Positions 1 through 8,062 of a stretch of 13,257 nucleotides of DNA are shown here, one piece after another; position 1 is the stretch's first letter; the number at the start of each line of letters is the position of its first letter. This DNA comes from Candidatus Thorarchaeota archaeon. Lineage in GTDB: Archaea; Asgardarchaeota; Thorarchaeia; Thorarchaeales; Thorarchaeaceae. The stretch is from positions 1 to 13,257 of the forward strand of contig JAEORG010000385.1 in NCBI GenBank assembly GCA_016841005.1. The letters run 5' to 3'. The position numbers and the translations under genes are program-made. The notes beneath the pieces are model-generated. The model did no database searches and had not been told where the DNA came from. It worked only from the letters and a program-made list of their open reading frames with translations.

Positions 1-112
1 CAGAGGCTCAGGCCCGGGGAGATGCCCACCACCAGGCCGCCCTCGCTCTTTGCTCCACGGGCCGCCTCAAGGGGCAGGCCGGGGCACGCACCCGTGACCG
101 TGACCTCTTGAC
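1..112 (-). CDS. SLOG/LOG-family Rossmann protein, internal fragment; foreign or chimeric end
   Basis: The minus-strand frame read from about 110 down to 1 has no stop. It gives a peptide with the core TGACPGLPLEAARGAK followed by SEGGLVVGISPG. This matches, by eye, the nucleotide-binding core of SLOG/LOG-type Rossmann proteins (often mis-named lysine decarboxylase-like): a GxP turn, a helix with a GAK motif, then a GG-x-VVGISP strand. Both termini are missing. The stretch is about 73% GC against about 45% in the next 110 bases, and the change is abrupt near 111-120. The propeller gene on the plus strand begins at the same point, already inside its coding frame. The simplest reading is a chimeric contig end, with a recombination or transfer junction as the alternative. 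The family call is moderate because only about 37 residues are visible. Confidence 0.5.
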
Positions 113-1453
113 TATGGAGATAAGTTGCGAGTCTACGATGTTTCAGGTTCGTTGAAATCTTCAAGAAACTGGAGTAGTAAGGTTCGCTGTATAGCAGTTG
201 GGGATATCGACGGAGAAGGGAAAGATGCGCTCATAGGAGGAGTTGGAAAAAGAGTTCTTGTGGTCGACCATAATGGACGCCCAATGTGGAAGATTGAACT
301 CGAATCTACAGTACTTGCGTGTGATGCTCGAGATGTTGATGGTGATGACGCTGCTGAAGTAGTTGTTGCTCTTCAAAACAAGAGAGTGATTCTTTGGAAT
401 GATGATAAAGTAGCCCTCTTCAGTCGTAGAATGGACAAGACTGTCACAGATGTTTGGCTTGACGATATCACGAATGATAATGAAATGGAGATCGTAGTTG
501 CAGATAGAGCTGGTACTCTAATAATTCTCTCATCAGCTGGATATGTCCTAAAGCGCATCGAACTTGGCGGGGTCCTTACTGTCTTCGCAATTCTTTCTTT
601 TGGAAGGAGAAAGCTGTTTGTTACAGGGGATAGGTCAAAACAGCTGACAATATGGGATATCAAAGGAAAGAAAATATCATCTATAGATCTTACTGGACGA
701 CCTCAAGCTCTAGCAACGGGTCAGGCTGATGATGTGTCTGATACATCATATTTAGTGGTAAGTACTGATGATAGAAGACTGAGTTTCTGGGAAGTTATTG
801 CCACTACTAGTGAATCCAGGTCAGAGAGGATTATTCTCCAACAAATGGAATCCACAAAAACAACTCTCTATAGAAGGGCTATAAAATGTGGAAACTGCGG
901 AGCTCCCGCACTTCCTGAAGCTAAGAAGTGTGATTCATGTGGGGCTGTTTTAGAACAGCTTGATGAATATAAGACAGAGGAGTTCATCAAAGAGAGTATT
1001 GACTCCATCACAACCAAGCATTCAAAAATCAAACTGAAGGAATTAGATAGGATTATGCGCAGGACCTTACCTCGCCCTGCATCATACAATCTTCGAAGAG
1101 CATTACAAGCAATGATTGAAGATAAGGAGATTGAAGGACATATTGATGGCAACACGTTTGTCCGAACTGTGAAACAGAAAAGAGGAAAAGACGTAATGCC
1201 ATCCAAACAAGAACTTGCAGAAGTTCCTAATGCAATTAAAGCATTGCTTAGAGGAGAACGGCATCTAGAGATAGATGCTATGGTTCAAGAAACTGGCATT
1301 CCCCGCGAGATTCTTCGTCAGACACTACTGATACTACTCGCAGATGGAGTGATTGAAGGGAGTTTGACAGGTGATTATTTTGTGCTTGCGAAAAACCAAG
1401 ACACAAACCAATTCGTCAATAAGTTTCATAGAGGATTATTAGATCAGACTTGA
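104..1453 (+). CDS. Beta-propeller / zinc-ribbon / tandem winged-helix-like protein, 5' truncated
   Basis: A TTG at 125 gives 442 residues, but the frame is open upstream to 104 (in-frame TGA at 101-103) and the protein starts in mid-domain, so the true N-terminus is probably lost at the junction near 112. Numbered from the TTG, residues 1-225 hold repeats of the FG-GAP/WD-like kind (VGDIDGEGKDALIGG, RDVDGDDAAEVVVA, DDITNDNEMEIVVAD), which suggests most of a beta-propeller. A CxxC-x10-CxxC zinc ribbon follows (C255, C258, C269, C272). Residues 283-350 and 358-422 look like two winged-helix units, each ending in a turn-and-wing pattern (IEDKEIEGHIDGNTFV and LADGVIEGSLTGDYFV). No signal peptide or membrane segment is visible, so it is probably a cytoplasmic scaffold or adaptor. 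It lies 18 nt upstream of the Cache-VWA receptor, so a role in the same pathway is plausible. The exact function is unknown. Confidence 0.8.
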   Translation, partial: PLDYGDKLRVYDVSGSLKSSRNWSSKVRCIAVGDIDGEGKDALIGGVGKRVLVVDHNGRPMWKIELESTVLACDARDVDGDDAAEVVVALQNKRVILWNDDKVALFSRRMDKTVTDVWLDDITNDNEMEIVVADRAGTLIILSSAGYVLKRIELGGVLTVFAILSFGRRKLFVTGDRSKQLTIWDIKGKKISSIDLTGRPQALATGQADDVSDTSYLVVSTDDRRLSFWEVIATTSESRSERIILQQMESTKTTLYRRAIKCGNCGAPALPEAKKCDSCGAVLEQLDEYKTEEFIKESIDSITTKHSKIKLKELDRIMRRTLPRPASYNLRRALQAMIEDKEIEGHIDGNTFVRTVKQKRGKDVMPSKQELAEVPNAIKALLRGERHLEIDAMVQETGIPREILRQTLLILLADGVIEGSLTGDYFVLAKNQDTNQFVNKFHRGLLDQT

Positions 1454-1471
1454 TTAGGAGTGGGTAGATAA

Positions 1472-4339
1472 ATGGACATCAGTAAGAGAATTGTAATTAC
1501 TTTTGTAATCGTGTCATTAATACCAATACTGTTCATTTCAGCTATTTCAGTAAATACGATTGTAAACGTATCAAATGCTAATGCGGGTGATGCTGCAGAA
1601 GCACTTCAAAATGAAGAACTCGCAAATCTGGAAAGGATAGCAGGAGATACTGCTCTCTTCATTGAGGAGCGTATGCAGAACTATATCGATGGCGTTTACA
1701 TGATGGAGAGGTATGCGGAGGATTTGTTCAATGGGCGTATTAATGCAAGCCCTCAAGAAATCTACTTTAGCGACTATAATCTTGAGGTTTCTCAGAGTCA
1801 CACTCCCCCAGGAGTAAACCCTTCGGTATACGACCCTGTTTACGATTCAAATTACATTTCATTTGATACATCCTGCTATTACATGCCTCGTGATTATTAT
1901 CCTACACCAGGAGATCCTCTAAATCTTGATTCCAACACCCAGTATTTCCTCAATGTATCAAGTAACATGAATAATGTCTTCAGAGCTTTGCATGAAATGA
2001 GTAGTGATTACATCTGGCTCTACATGTATTTTGATGAGGATGTATGCGATAGCCATCTCTTTGTTAATTACCCATATGATGATTTGACCTACTTTCTAGA
2101 TTGGTATGCACTCGGAGAGGATTACAATCCACAGGTTGAAGAGTGGTATACCAATGCTGCAGCCCTTGGTCCTAATGACGATAGTATAGTATTCACAAGC
2201 CCATATGGAGATCCATCAACTGGATTAGTCATTTCGATAGGAAGACCGATTTACCTTGATGATGGTACCTTACTTGGTGTTGTTTCTGCAGATGTCACAA
2301 TGGACACAATTCTAGCGAGTGTGTTAGATATCCAGGTTCTTGATAGTGGATATGCTTTTTTGCTTGGAGAGAATGGTGATGTATACGCACATCCAGCGTA
2401 TCCAGCAGAAGTAGAAGAAGGTGAAACAATCACTATTTATGATTTGGAGTTTGCTAGTACTACTTCCACTGAAGCACAGAACTTTGCTACGAAGTTATCA
2501 ACAATTTTGTCTACAAATAATGGACAGGACACTTACAGAAAATCGGGCGCAGAATGGTACATCACTCATGAAAGAATACAGAATACAGGATTTACTGTTG
2601 CGGTTGTTGTACCGACTGAAGAGGTAATTGCTCCTGCAGAAGAGATTCTTGCCTTAGTTGAGTATCAGACAATATTTCTCACAGTTATTCTTGCTGGATT
2701 ATTAGTTGGTGTCGCTGTAGTTGTATCCTATGTATCATTCCGGCGAGGACGAGCGGTCGTCGAACCTATCAGAGAAATGACATCATTAGTTGAGAAGATG
2801 GCGAAACAAGACTTCACGAGGAGCATCACCGCTTCTGGTGCAATGTATGAAGAAGTAGGAACAACTGTTGATGCTTTACTTAGTTTCCAAGAAGCCTGTA
2901 GATTTGGTAATCAGGCTTTCATTCGTGGTGACCTCAACAGAGCACTTGCTAACTACCAGAATCTGTTAGAAATTAGTCGGAGACTCGATATTGACGTTGG
3001 CGAACAGACAATGTACCTCAATATTGGAAATGTCTTCAGACAACGGGGAGACACTATGAATGCCCTTGAGTATTATAACAAATCTCTCGCTTTGGCAAAA
3101 GATCTTCTTGAAAAAGCAAAGCAAGGTGGACTCGATGAAACAGATGCCATGGACAGAATCGCATCGAGTTACCATAATATTGCACTTGTTCTAATGGATC
3201 AAAAGAAGTTTGAAGATTCGATGCAAATGCTTGAGGATGCGCTTGCATTGGATCAGACAATTGGAAATCTACGCGGCATAGCAAGACGTTATGATGCAAT
3301 GGGGCTCGTGATGATGAATCAGGGAAGATACAGTCAATCGAGATCCATGTTTGATGAAGCAGAGAGAATTGCTAAGGAATATGGTTATGATAGAGGACTA
3401 GCTTACATCAATTATCATGCTGGAGAATTCTATGAATTACAGGGTGAATGGAAGAAAGCGAGGTCGGCCTATCAAGAAGCAGTCAATTTTGCAGAACGAA
3501 CTGAAGAATATTGGCTTCAAGTTTATGCAATGCAACGACTCGCAGATGTTCTTGATGAATTAGGTGATTCATCCCATGAGGTCCGAAGTGATGCAGAGAA
3601 ACTTCGAAGGGCAATTCAATTCAAGAAAAGTGTAATCTTTGTAATAGATTATTCAGGTAGTATGAGAGCACAGGATAGAATTGAAGCCGCAGTAACCGGA
3701 GCTAAGGAGATTCTTGAAAGTCAAGTGAATCCACAGGATTCTGTTAGCATTATAGTCTTCAATTCAACATACCAACAATTACTACCTCTAACTGTGAAAG
3801 GAGATTATAAGAATCCTAGACAGAACCCTATTTGGAAAGCACTTGACTCACTAAGACATCCTAATTATGCGACCGCATTCTATGATGCACTTGGAAAAGC
3901 ACTAGAGGATCTCGACTTAGTTGAGTCTAGCGAACATCGTTGGGTGATAGCTCTAACAGATGGACAGGATAACAGCTCTGAGCGATTCTCACTAGATATT
4001 CTGAAGGGCATTAGGACAGAAAAACAACGCCAGAATAGAAAAGGGCCACTCACAATTGAAGGATTCCTGAGGAGGAGCCATCTTGATGTAAATCTAATCA
4101 TTATTGGTGTGGGTGAAGAGCTCATGAGCCCAATTGAAGCCAATATCAGATCTGAGAGAACAGGACAGAGAATGACCTTCGAAGAACTCTTGCAGTCAGT
4201 TTGTAACACAATACCAGAGGGGCAATACTTCTCGGTAGTTGATAGTAGAGACGTAAGATTGGATATAGAAAAGGCATTCCAAGAGGTTGGAGTCCTGATG
4301 GCGCAACTGGAAGTTGGAGGGACAACAGACGATTATTAG
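1472..4339 (+). CDS. Membrane receptor: dCache sensor, HAMP-like linker, TPR and VWA domains
   Basis: This 955-aa protein has an N-terminal TM helix (about 8-29), an extracellular double-Cache domain (about 35-395), a second TM (about 401-424), a degenerate HAMP-like linker (425-475), about five TPR units (about 475-690) and a C-terminal VWA domain (about 720-950). The Cache assignment rests on the membrane-distal W225-Y226 and Y245, and on the typical SIGRPIYLDDGTLLGVVSAD segment with D274 followed by a GYAFLL...GDVYAHP strand pair. The VWA domain has a complete metal-ion-dependent adhesion site: DxSxS at D726/S728/S730, T801 and D830 (ALTDGQD). VWA domains usually bind partner proteins through a divalent cation. 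Here the VWA should be cytoplasmic, so ligand sensing outside may gate protein assembly inside through the TPRs. There is no kinase or methyl-accepting domain. The ATG at 1472 follows GGAG at 1457-1460. Confidence 0.9.
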   Translation: MDISKRIVITFVIVSLIPILFISAISVNTIVNVSNANAGDAAEALQNEELANLERIAGDTALFIEERMQNYIDGVYMMERYAEDLFNGRINASPQEIYFSDYNLEVSQSHTPPGVNPSVYDPVYDSNYISFDTSCYYMPRDYYPTPGDPLNLDSNTQYFLNVSSNMNNVFRALHEMSSDYIWLYMYFDEDVCDSHLFVNYPYDDLTYFLDWYALGEDYNPQVEEWYTNAAALGPNDDSIVFTSPYGDPSTGLVISIGRPIYLDDGTLLGVVSADVTMDTILASVLDIQVLDSGYAFLLGENGDVYAHPAYPAEVEEGETITIYDLEFASTTSTEAQNFATKLSTILSTNNGQDTYRKSGAEWYITHERIQNTGFTVAVVVPTEEVIAPAEEILALVEYQTIFLTVILAGLLVGVAVVVSYVSFRRGRAVVEPIREMTSLVEKMAKQDFTRSITASGAMYEEVGTTVDALLSFQEACRFGNQAFIRGDLNRALANYQNLLEISRRLDIDVGEQTMYLNIGNVFRQRGDTMNALEYYNKSLALAKDLLEKAKQGGLDETDAMDRIASSYHNIALVLMDQKKFEDSMQMLEDALALDQTIGNLRGIARRYDAMGLVMMNQGRYSQSRSMFDEAERIAKEYGYDRGLAYINYHAGEFYELQGEWKKARSAYQEAVNFAERTEEYWLQVYAMQRLADVLDELGDSSHEVRSDAEKLRRAIQFKKSVIFVIDYSGSMRAQDRIEAAVTGAKEILESQVNPQDSVSIIVFNSTYQQLLPLTVKGDYKNPRQNPIWKALDSLRHPNYATAFYDALGKALEDLDLVESSEHRWVIALTDGQDNSSERFSLDILKGIRTEKQRQNRKGPLTIEGFLRRSHLDVNLIIIGVGEELMSPIEANIRSERTGQRMTFEELLQSVCNTIPEGQYFSVVDSRDVRLDIEKAFQEVGVLMAQLEVGGTTDDY

Positions 4340-4343
4340 GAGG
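4339..4343 (+). promoter_or_regulatory. Strong Shine-Dalgarno GGAGG that decides the start of the second Cache gene
   Basis: TAGGAGGA overlaps the stop codon of the VWA receptor gene (4337-4339). The ATG at 4346 is only 2 nt downstream of GGAGG, whereas the in-frame ATG at 4352 has an 8-nt spacing. Initiation at 4352 is therefore more likely, and translation is probably coupled to the upstream gene. Confidence 0.6.
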
Positions 4344-4351
4344 AAATGAAG

Positions 4352-5815
4352 ATGGCAATTACACAAAAGAAAGGCAGTTTTCGCAGAAACGTTATTGCAA
4401 CATTTTTAGTGATTTCTTTGATTTCATTAGGTGTTACAGGATTCATATCTCTCCAATTTGTAGACCTTATTGGTGGATACACTATTGGTCAGAGTTCTGA
4501 TGCGCTTGAGGTACAGATTGAACGGAACATGGAAATTACTGCAGAACAGAATGCTGAAGCAATTAGACAGAAACTTGCCAATGCAGAAGGGATGGTCAAC
4601 GCAGTAGCAGAAGAGTGTGAAGAATTGTTTAGACTTGGTTCCACATTTCAACCGAGAACTGTCTACTATGATTACTTCTTTGAACATCCATTGGATGGCC
4701 CTGCTCCCTCAGATACACACTACGCTTCGGAGTACGGAATAGATGTTTCGTGGAATTATAGTAGTTGGTATATTCCGGGGTCTGATGCCTCAAACTATCT
4801 CTCATATCAATCAACTTACTCCGAGAGATTGAACAGAGTATCAAACCTAGATAATATGTTCAGATATGTTCATACGCAAATGCCTGAATTTCGATGGCTC
4901 TATGTCACCTTTACCGATGACATGTTTATTAATTATCCAGGGAGTATACTAGCCGCAAACACTTCCGATCGAAGTGATCCCGCCTCATGGTTTGTGCCTA
5001 CAGACCCCGTAGATAATCCATGGTACAATGACATGCGAAGCGGAAACGGTGACATTGTTTTCGTTGATCCATATTATGACCCTATTGATGGAGTATTGCT
5101 CATCTCCATTGGTAAAGCAATTTACTTCGAAAACGGAACTCTGATTGGTGTTGTAGCAGGTGATATCACTGTGGATGATATTCGAACTAAGATTCTGAAT
5201 GTACAAGTTCTTGAAACTGGATATGCTGCACTTGTAACCTCATCAGGGGACATCGTTGCGCATCCAGAAGTAGATGATTCGGATTATTACTATTACGCAT
5301 ATCCAGATTTCCTCCTTCCTCCACTGAGGGACTATGAAACTCTAACACCTGCACAGCTGATAGACATTACTTCAGGTACTACAGGTATTATTCCATTTAC
5401 AAAAGATAACAATGACTACATTCTAGCGTATACCCCTGTGGGAATTGCTGGTTATATCTGCATCATAGTAGTTCCAGTTGCAGAAGTACAAGCTGCAATT
5501 CCTCTTCTTGAAGCTAATATTCAGGAGGCTAACAATGCTGCTATAACTTTCATAATTGCAATAACCGTGGGAGGTATATTGATAGCAGGTGCAGTCGCAG
5601 TGGTTGTAGCAAACCAGATTACAGGACCACTACAATATTTGATGGGACTGGCAACGAGAAATGTATCAGCTATGATTAAAGAAGAACGTCTGGACACAGC
5701 AGACCTGCAAGTCGATAGCAGCTACATGGAAAAGGACGATGAGATTGGTGAATTAGCAAGAGCGTTTCAAGGAATGCTAGACTCCATAAGAGAGGACGAA
5801 GACCAACAGAAGTAG
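4352..5815 (+). CDS. Output-less dCache-HAMP membrane sensor, paralogue of the preceding receptor
   Basis: The open frame begins at ATG 4346 (489 aa), but ATG 4352 (487 aa) is preferred because of its ribosome-binding-site spacing. Numbered from 4346, there is a TM at about 15-39, an extracellular dCache domain at about 45-395, a second TM at about 398-422, and a HAMP domain at about 423-485 ending in the typical DEIGELARAFQGM signature. The chain stops about ten residues later, so no kinase, cyclase, VWA or methyl-accepting module follows. The Cache core parallels the upstream protein: W226-Y227, Y243/Y244, the segment SIGKAIYFENGTLIGVVAGD with D273, then GYAAL...GDIVAHP. This indicates a tandem duplication in which the second copy lacks, or never had, an output module. 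It may act as a partner or decoy subunit by heterodimerising with the VWA receptor through TM/HAMP contacts (inference). Confidence 0.88.
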   Translation: MAITQKKGSFRRNVIATFLVISLISLGVTGFISLQFVDLIGGYTIGQSSDALEVQIERNMEITAEQNAEAIRQKLANAEGMVNAVAEECEELFRLGSTFQPRTVYYDYFFEHPLDGPAPSDTHYASEYGIDVSWNYSSWYIPGSDASNYLSYQSTYSERLNRVSNLDNMFRYVHTQMPEFRWLYVTFTDDMFINYPGSILAANTSDRSDPASWFVPTDPVDNPWYNDMRSGNGDIVFVDPYYDPIDGVLLISIGKAIYFENGTLIGVVAGDITVDDIRTKILNVQVLETGYAALVTSSGDIVAHPEVDDSDYYYYAYPDFLLPPLRDYETLTPAQLIDITSGTTGIIPFTKDNNDYILAYTPVGIAGYICIIVVPVAEVQAAIPLLEANIQEANNAAITFIIAITVGGILIAGAVAVVVANQITGPLQYLMGLATRNVSAMIKEERLDTADLQVDSSYMEKDDEIGELARAFQGMLDSIREDEDQQK

Positions 5816-5835
5816 TTATTCAGGACGTGTATCAG

Positions 5836-7674
5836 ATGACCCTTGAAGAGTGGACAGTAGAGCGATCAAAAGCAATCTTTGGAATTGGTATTAACGACCT
5901 ACATTTCTTGGATATAGATGCTGAAGGGAATCTGATAATTCGTCTGTATGGAAAGACCATATCGTTCAAGGAGCTGGTTGGTGAAATACGGGCTGAGAAT
6001 GGCTCTAAAAAGGCATACACGTCATCCTTCACTCTTAGGATACCTCAACTCATACACTATCAGGTTGATAAAGTAAAACGAGCATTTAGATCTGCAATCG
6101 ATGATCTCGGATATGGAGGGACATTTAATGGTGTCTATCCGGTTAAAGTGAATCAAAGAAAAGATTGTGTGATTCCTGTAATGCAGGCAGATGATAACTA
6201 CGGTATAGAGGCAGGTACAAAGGCTGAATTGTTTTTGATTAAAGATGTACTGAAGAATGAGAAACATAGACTAATTATCTGCAATGGCGCAAAGGATCCT
6301 GAATATCTAAGAACAATTCGGGATGGAGTGAAAGAGGGGTACAATATTGCAATTTCAATTGAGTCGCTTCATGAGGCGAATCTCATCGTAGAATTATTAG
6401 AACCCGGGGAAACAAATCTCGTATTGCGAATTAAACCATATCTGACAGTTCGGGGTCACTGGTCACATTCTGCTGGTCGAGATTCGAAATTTGGTCTTAG
6501 CATCCATGACTTATTTGATGTTGTTGAGTTATTGAAAGACAAAAGTTTCGAAGATAGTGTGTCAACTATCCTTGGACATGTAGGATCGCAAATTACTGCA
6601 ATAGAAGACTTCAGGGGTTTTTCAGAGTTCATGACCAGTGTCTTTTATGATTTGAAGGATATGGGGCTTGATAAACTTCACAGAATAGATTTTGGTGGTG
6701 GACTTCCAATCGATTACACAAGTTCTCATCCTGCGAATTTGATGGACCTCTATGCTCACGCCCTCATAGGAGGAATTCAAGATGTTCAAGAAAAAAGGAA
6801 TATTAAAGGTACACCTCCAGATATCATGATAGAATCTGGTAGAGGACTGACTGCATTATCATCAATGGTGGTTATCAAGGCACTTGAAGTTCGATCGGTG
6901 TTTCCTCCAGATAATCAAATTTCTGAAGATATACGTCAGGAGAGAGACTCATGGGCAACACAAATGGCAAAGGCAGAATCTTTCAATGAGCTTGTAGAAA
7001 TCTGGAATGATTTTCTTTCCTCATATAGTCTGAAATCTGAATCTTTGGTAGATTTACGAGGAAAAGAACAACTCATTGGAGATTTGAGAATGGAATTTAG
7101 ACGTCAACTCCTTAGATTTGACAATACAAGCCTTCGATCTGATAGAGTCGTTGAAAGTGTCTGGCACCCTGACCACATAGTCATTGGAAACTTCAGTGTT
7201 TTCAATGCAGCAGGAGATCACGTTCTAGTAAAACAGCATTTTCCAATTATCCCAATTAGTGACTTACATCTACGACCAGAGACCACGGTTAGACTCGTGG
7301 ATATCACATGTGATTCAGATGGAGAGATATCTCAATTCCATAGGAAAGGCGTAGGAGAGTTTTGGTATACTAGAGATTACAGACCGATTGCATTGGTTAA
7401 TCCTGAAATGGGACAAGGCATTCCAGTTGGAAACTTGAAGAATATCCATGGATCGTACTTCGTGATTGCCCTCACTGGCGCATATCAGGATGTCATAGAG
7501 ATGAATCACAATTTACTTGGAGACCTACCTGATGTCCAGCTCATTTTATCACCAGAAAAAGAATGGAAATTCAAGTGGGTTGCTGGTGCAGAAGCCATGG
7601 ATGAGATACTCAAAGAAATGGGATATATCGGGCTGGATATTGATGAAGACCCTTACATGTCAGAGGACTCATAG
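5836..7674 (+). CDS. speA: PLP-dependent biosynthetic arginine decarboxylase (SpeA type)
   Basis: Converts L-arginine to agmatine and CO2, the first step of the agmatine route to putrescine; expected in the cytosol. It is 612 aa from ATG 5836, or 615 aa from GTG 5827. AGGA at 5822-5825 is 10 nt from the ATG but only 1 nt from the GTG, so the ATG is preferred. Fold-type III signatures are clear (numbering from the GTG): the PLP lysine K107 in GVYPVKVNQ, YGIEAGTKAEL, ICNGAKD, GHVGSQ, FGGGLPIDY, ESGRGLTA near the middle, and the C-terminal CDSDG (C495) that closes the active site across the dimer. The length is slightly below the 630-660 aa usual for bacterial SpeA. Most archaea studied make agmatine with pyruvoyl enzymes, so a SpeA form suggests acquisition from bacteria. 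It sits at the end of the Cache-receptor unit. Confidence 0.93.
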   Translation: MTLEEWTVERSKAIFGIGINDLHFLDIDAEGNLIIRLYGKTISFKELVGEIRAENGSKKAYTSSFTLRIPQLIHYQVDKVKRAFRSAIDDLGYGGTFNGVYPVKVNQRKDCVIPVMQADDNYGIEAGTKAELFLIKDVLKNEKHRLIICNGAKDPEYLRTIRDGVKEGYNIAISIESLHEANLIVELLEPGETNLVLRIKPYLTVRGHWSHSAGRDSKFGLSIHDLFDVVELLKDKSFEDSVSTILGHVGSQITAIEDFRGFSEFMTSVFYDLKDMGLDKLHRIDFGGGLPIDYTSSHPANLMDLYAHALIGGIQDVQEKRNIKGTPPDIMIESGRGLTALSSMVVIKALEVRSVFPPDNQISEDIRQERDSWATQMAKAESFNELVEIWNDFLSSYSLKSESLVDLRGKEQLIGDLRMEFRRQLLRFDNTSLRSDRVVESVWHPDHIVIGNFSVFNAAGDHVLVKQHFPIIPISDLHLRPETTVRLVDITCDSDGEISQFHRKGVGEFWYTRDYRPIALVNPEMGQGIPVGNLKNIHGSYFVIALTGAYQDVIEMNHNLLGDLPDVQLILSPEKEWKFKWVAGAEAMDEILKEMGYIGLDIDEDPYMSEDS

Positions 7675-7747
7675 AATGAAAAAATGGCATTAGGTGTCTC
7701 TGATTCTAGAACGGGACCTTACGGATGGAAACAGATAAGCAGTATAA

Positions 7748-8062
7748 TTATGAACTACCAGTCACTTTAACGAAGTCTACTTCCTCCCCCGTCCATTCCT
7801 TCACCATACCATAAAGTGTCTTCACTTGGTCTGGATTTAATTTAGGTAGCTTAGAGCTTATCCACTTCCTCATTTGGAAACAATGGAGATATTCCTCTCT
7901 AAGCCTTTTTGTGGCGTCTGACACCAGTTCAACCTTCTTCAAATATGCGAATGATTTTACTAGAAATGTTTGATTTATTCCAATATTAGTTTTTGGAAGG
8001 TTCTTTTTGACTGTTAAAATAAACATCGAATCTGTTTTTGAGGCCGTGTGAGGTAGCGACAT
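7748..8062 (-). CDS. Small hypothetical protein overlapping the M24 peptidase 3' end
   Basis: This ORF gives 104 aa from an ATG at 8062, or 92 aa from an in-frame ATG at 8026. The first start overlaps the peptidase gene by 49 nt and the second by 13 nt; neither has a clear Shine-Dalgarno, although AGAGATGG sits directly upstream of the 8062 ATG. The product is basic and Lys/Glu-rich with amphipathic stretches, and ends with a segment containing KLNPDQVKTLYGMVKEW and then EEVDFVKV. It has no membrane segment, cysteine motif or recognised domain. The even mix of charged and hydrophobic residues looks like a real small protein rather than a shadow, and it would be co-transcribed with the peptidase. 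If it is not a gene, 7675-8013 is a convergent intergenic region of about 340 bases in which I see nothing else. Confidence 0.45.
   Translation of the reverse strand: MSLPHTASKTDSMFILTVKKNLPKTNIGINQTFLVKSFAYLKKVELVSDATKRLREEYLHCFQMRKWISSKLPKLNPDQVKTLYGMVKEWTGEEVDFVKVTGSS

Noticed and set aside
2421..2627. 68-aa plus-strand frame inside the Cache-VWA receptor
   Set aside because: It is an alternate frame within the conserved Cache core; no ribosome site or recognisable content.
4346..5815. Second Cache protein as a chemotaxis receptor or histidine kinase
   Set aside because: The chain ends right after HAMP; there is no methyl-accepting hairpin, His-box or ATPase motif, and the next frame is an unrelated decarboxylase with its own start.
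7675..7747. Terminator between the converging arginine decarboxylase and peptidase units
   Set aside because: No stable hairpin or long T-run is visible on either strand here.
8014..8062. A frameshift joining the M24 peptidase to the small downstream ORF
   Set aside because: The peptidase already has all metal ligands and a normal-length C-terminus after the last one, so the small frame is not a displaced tail.
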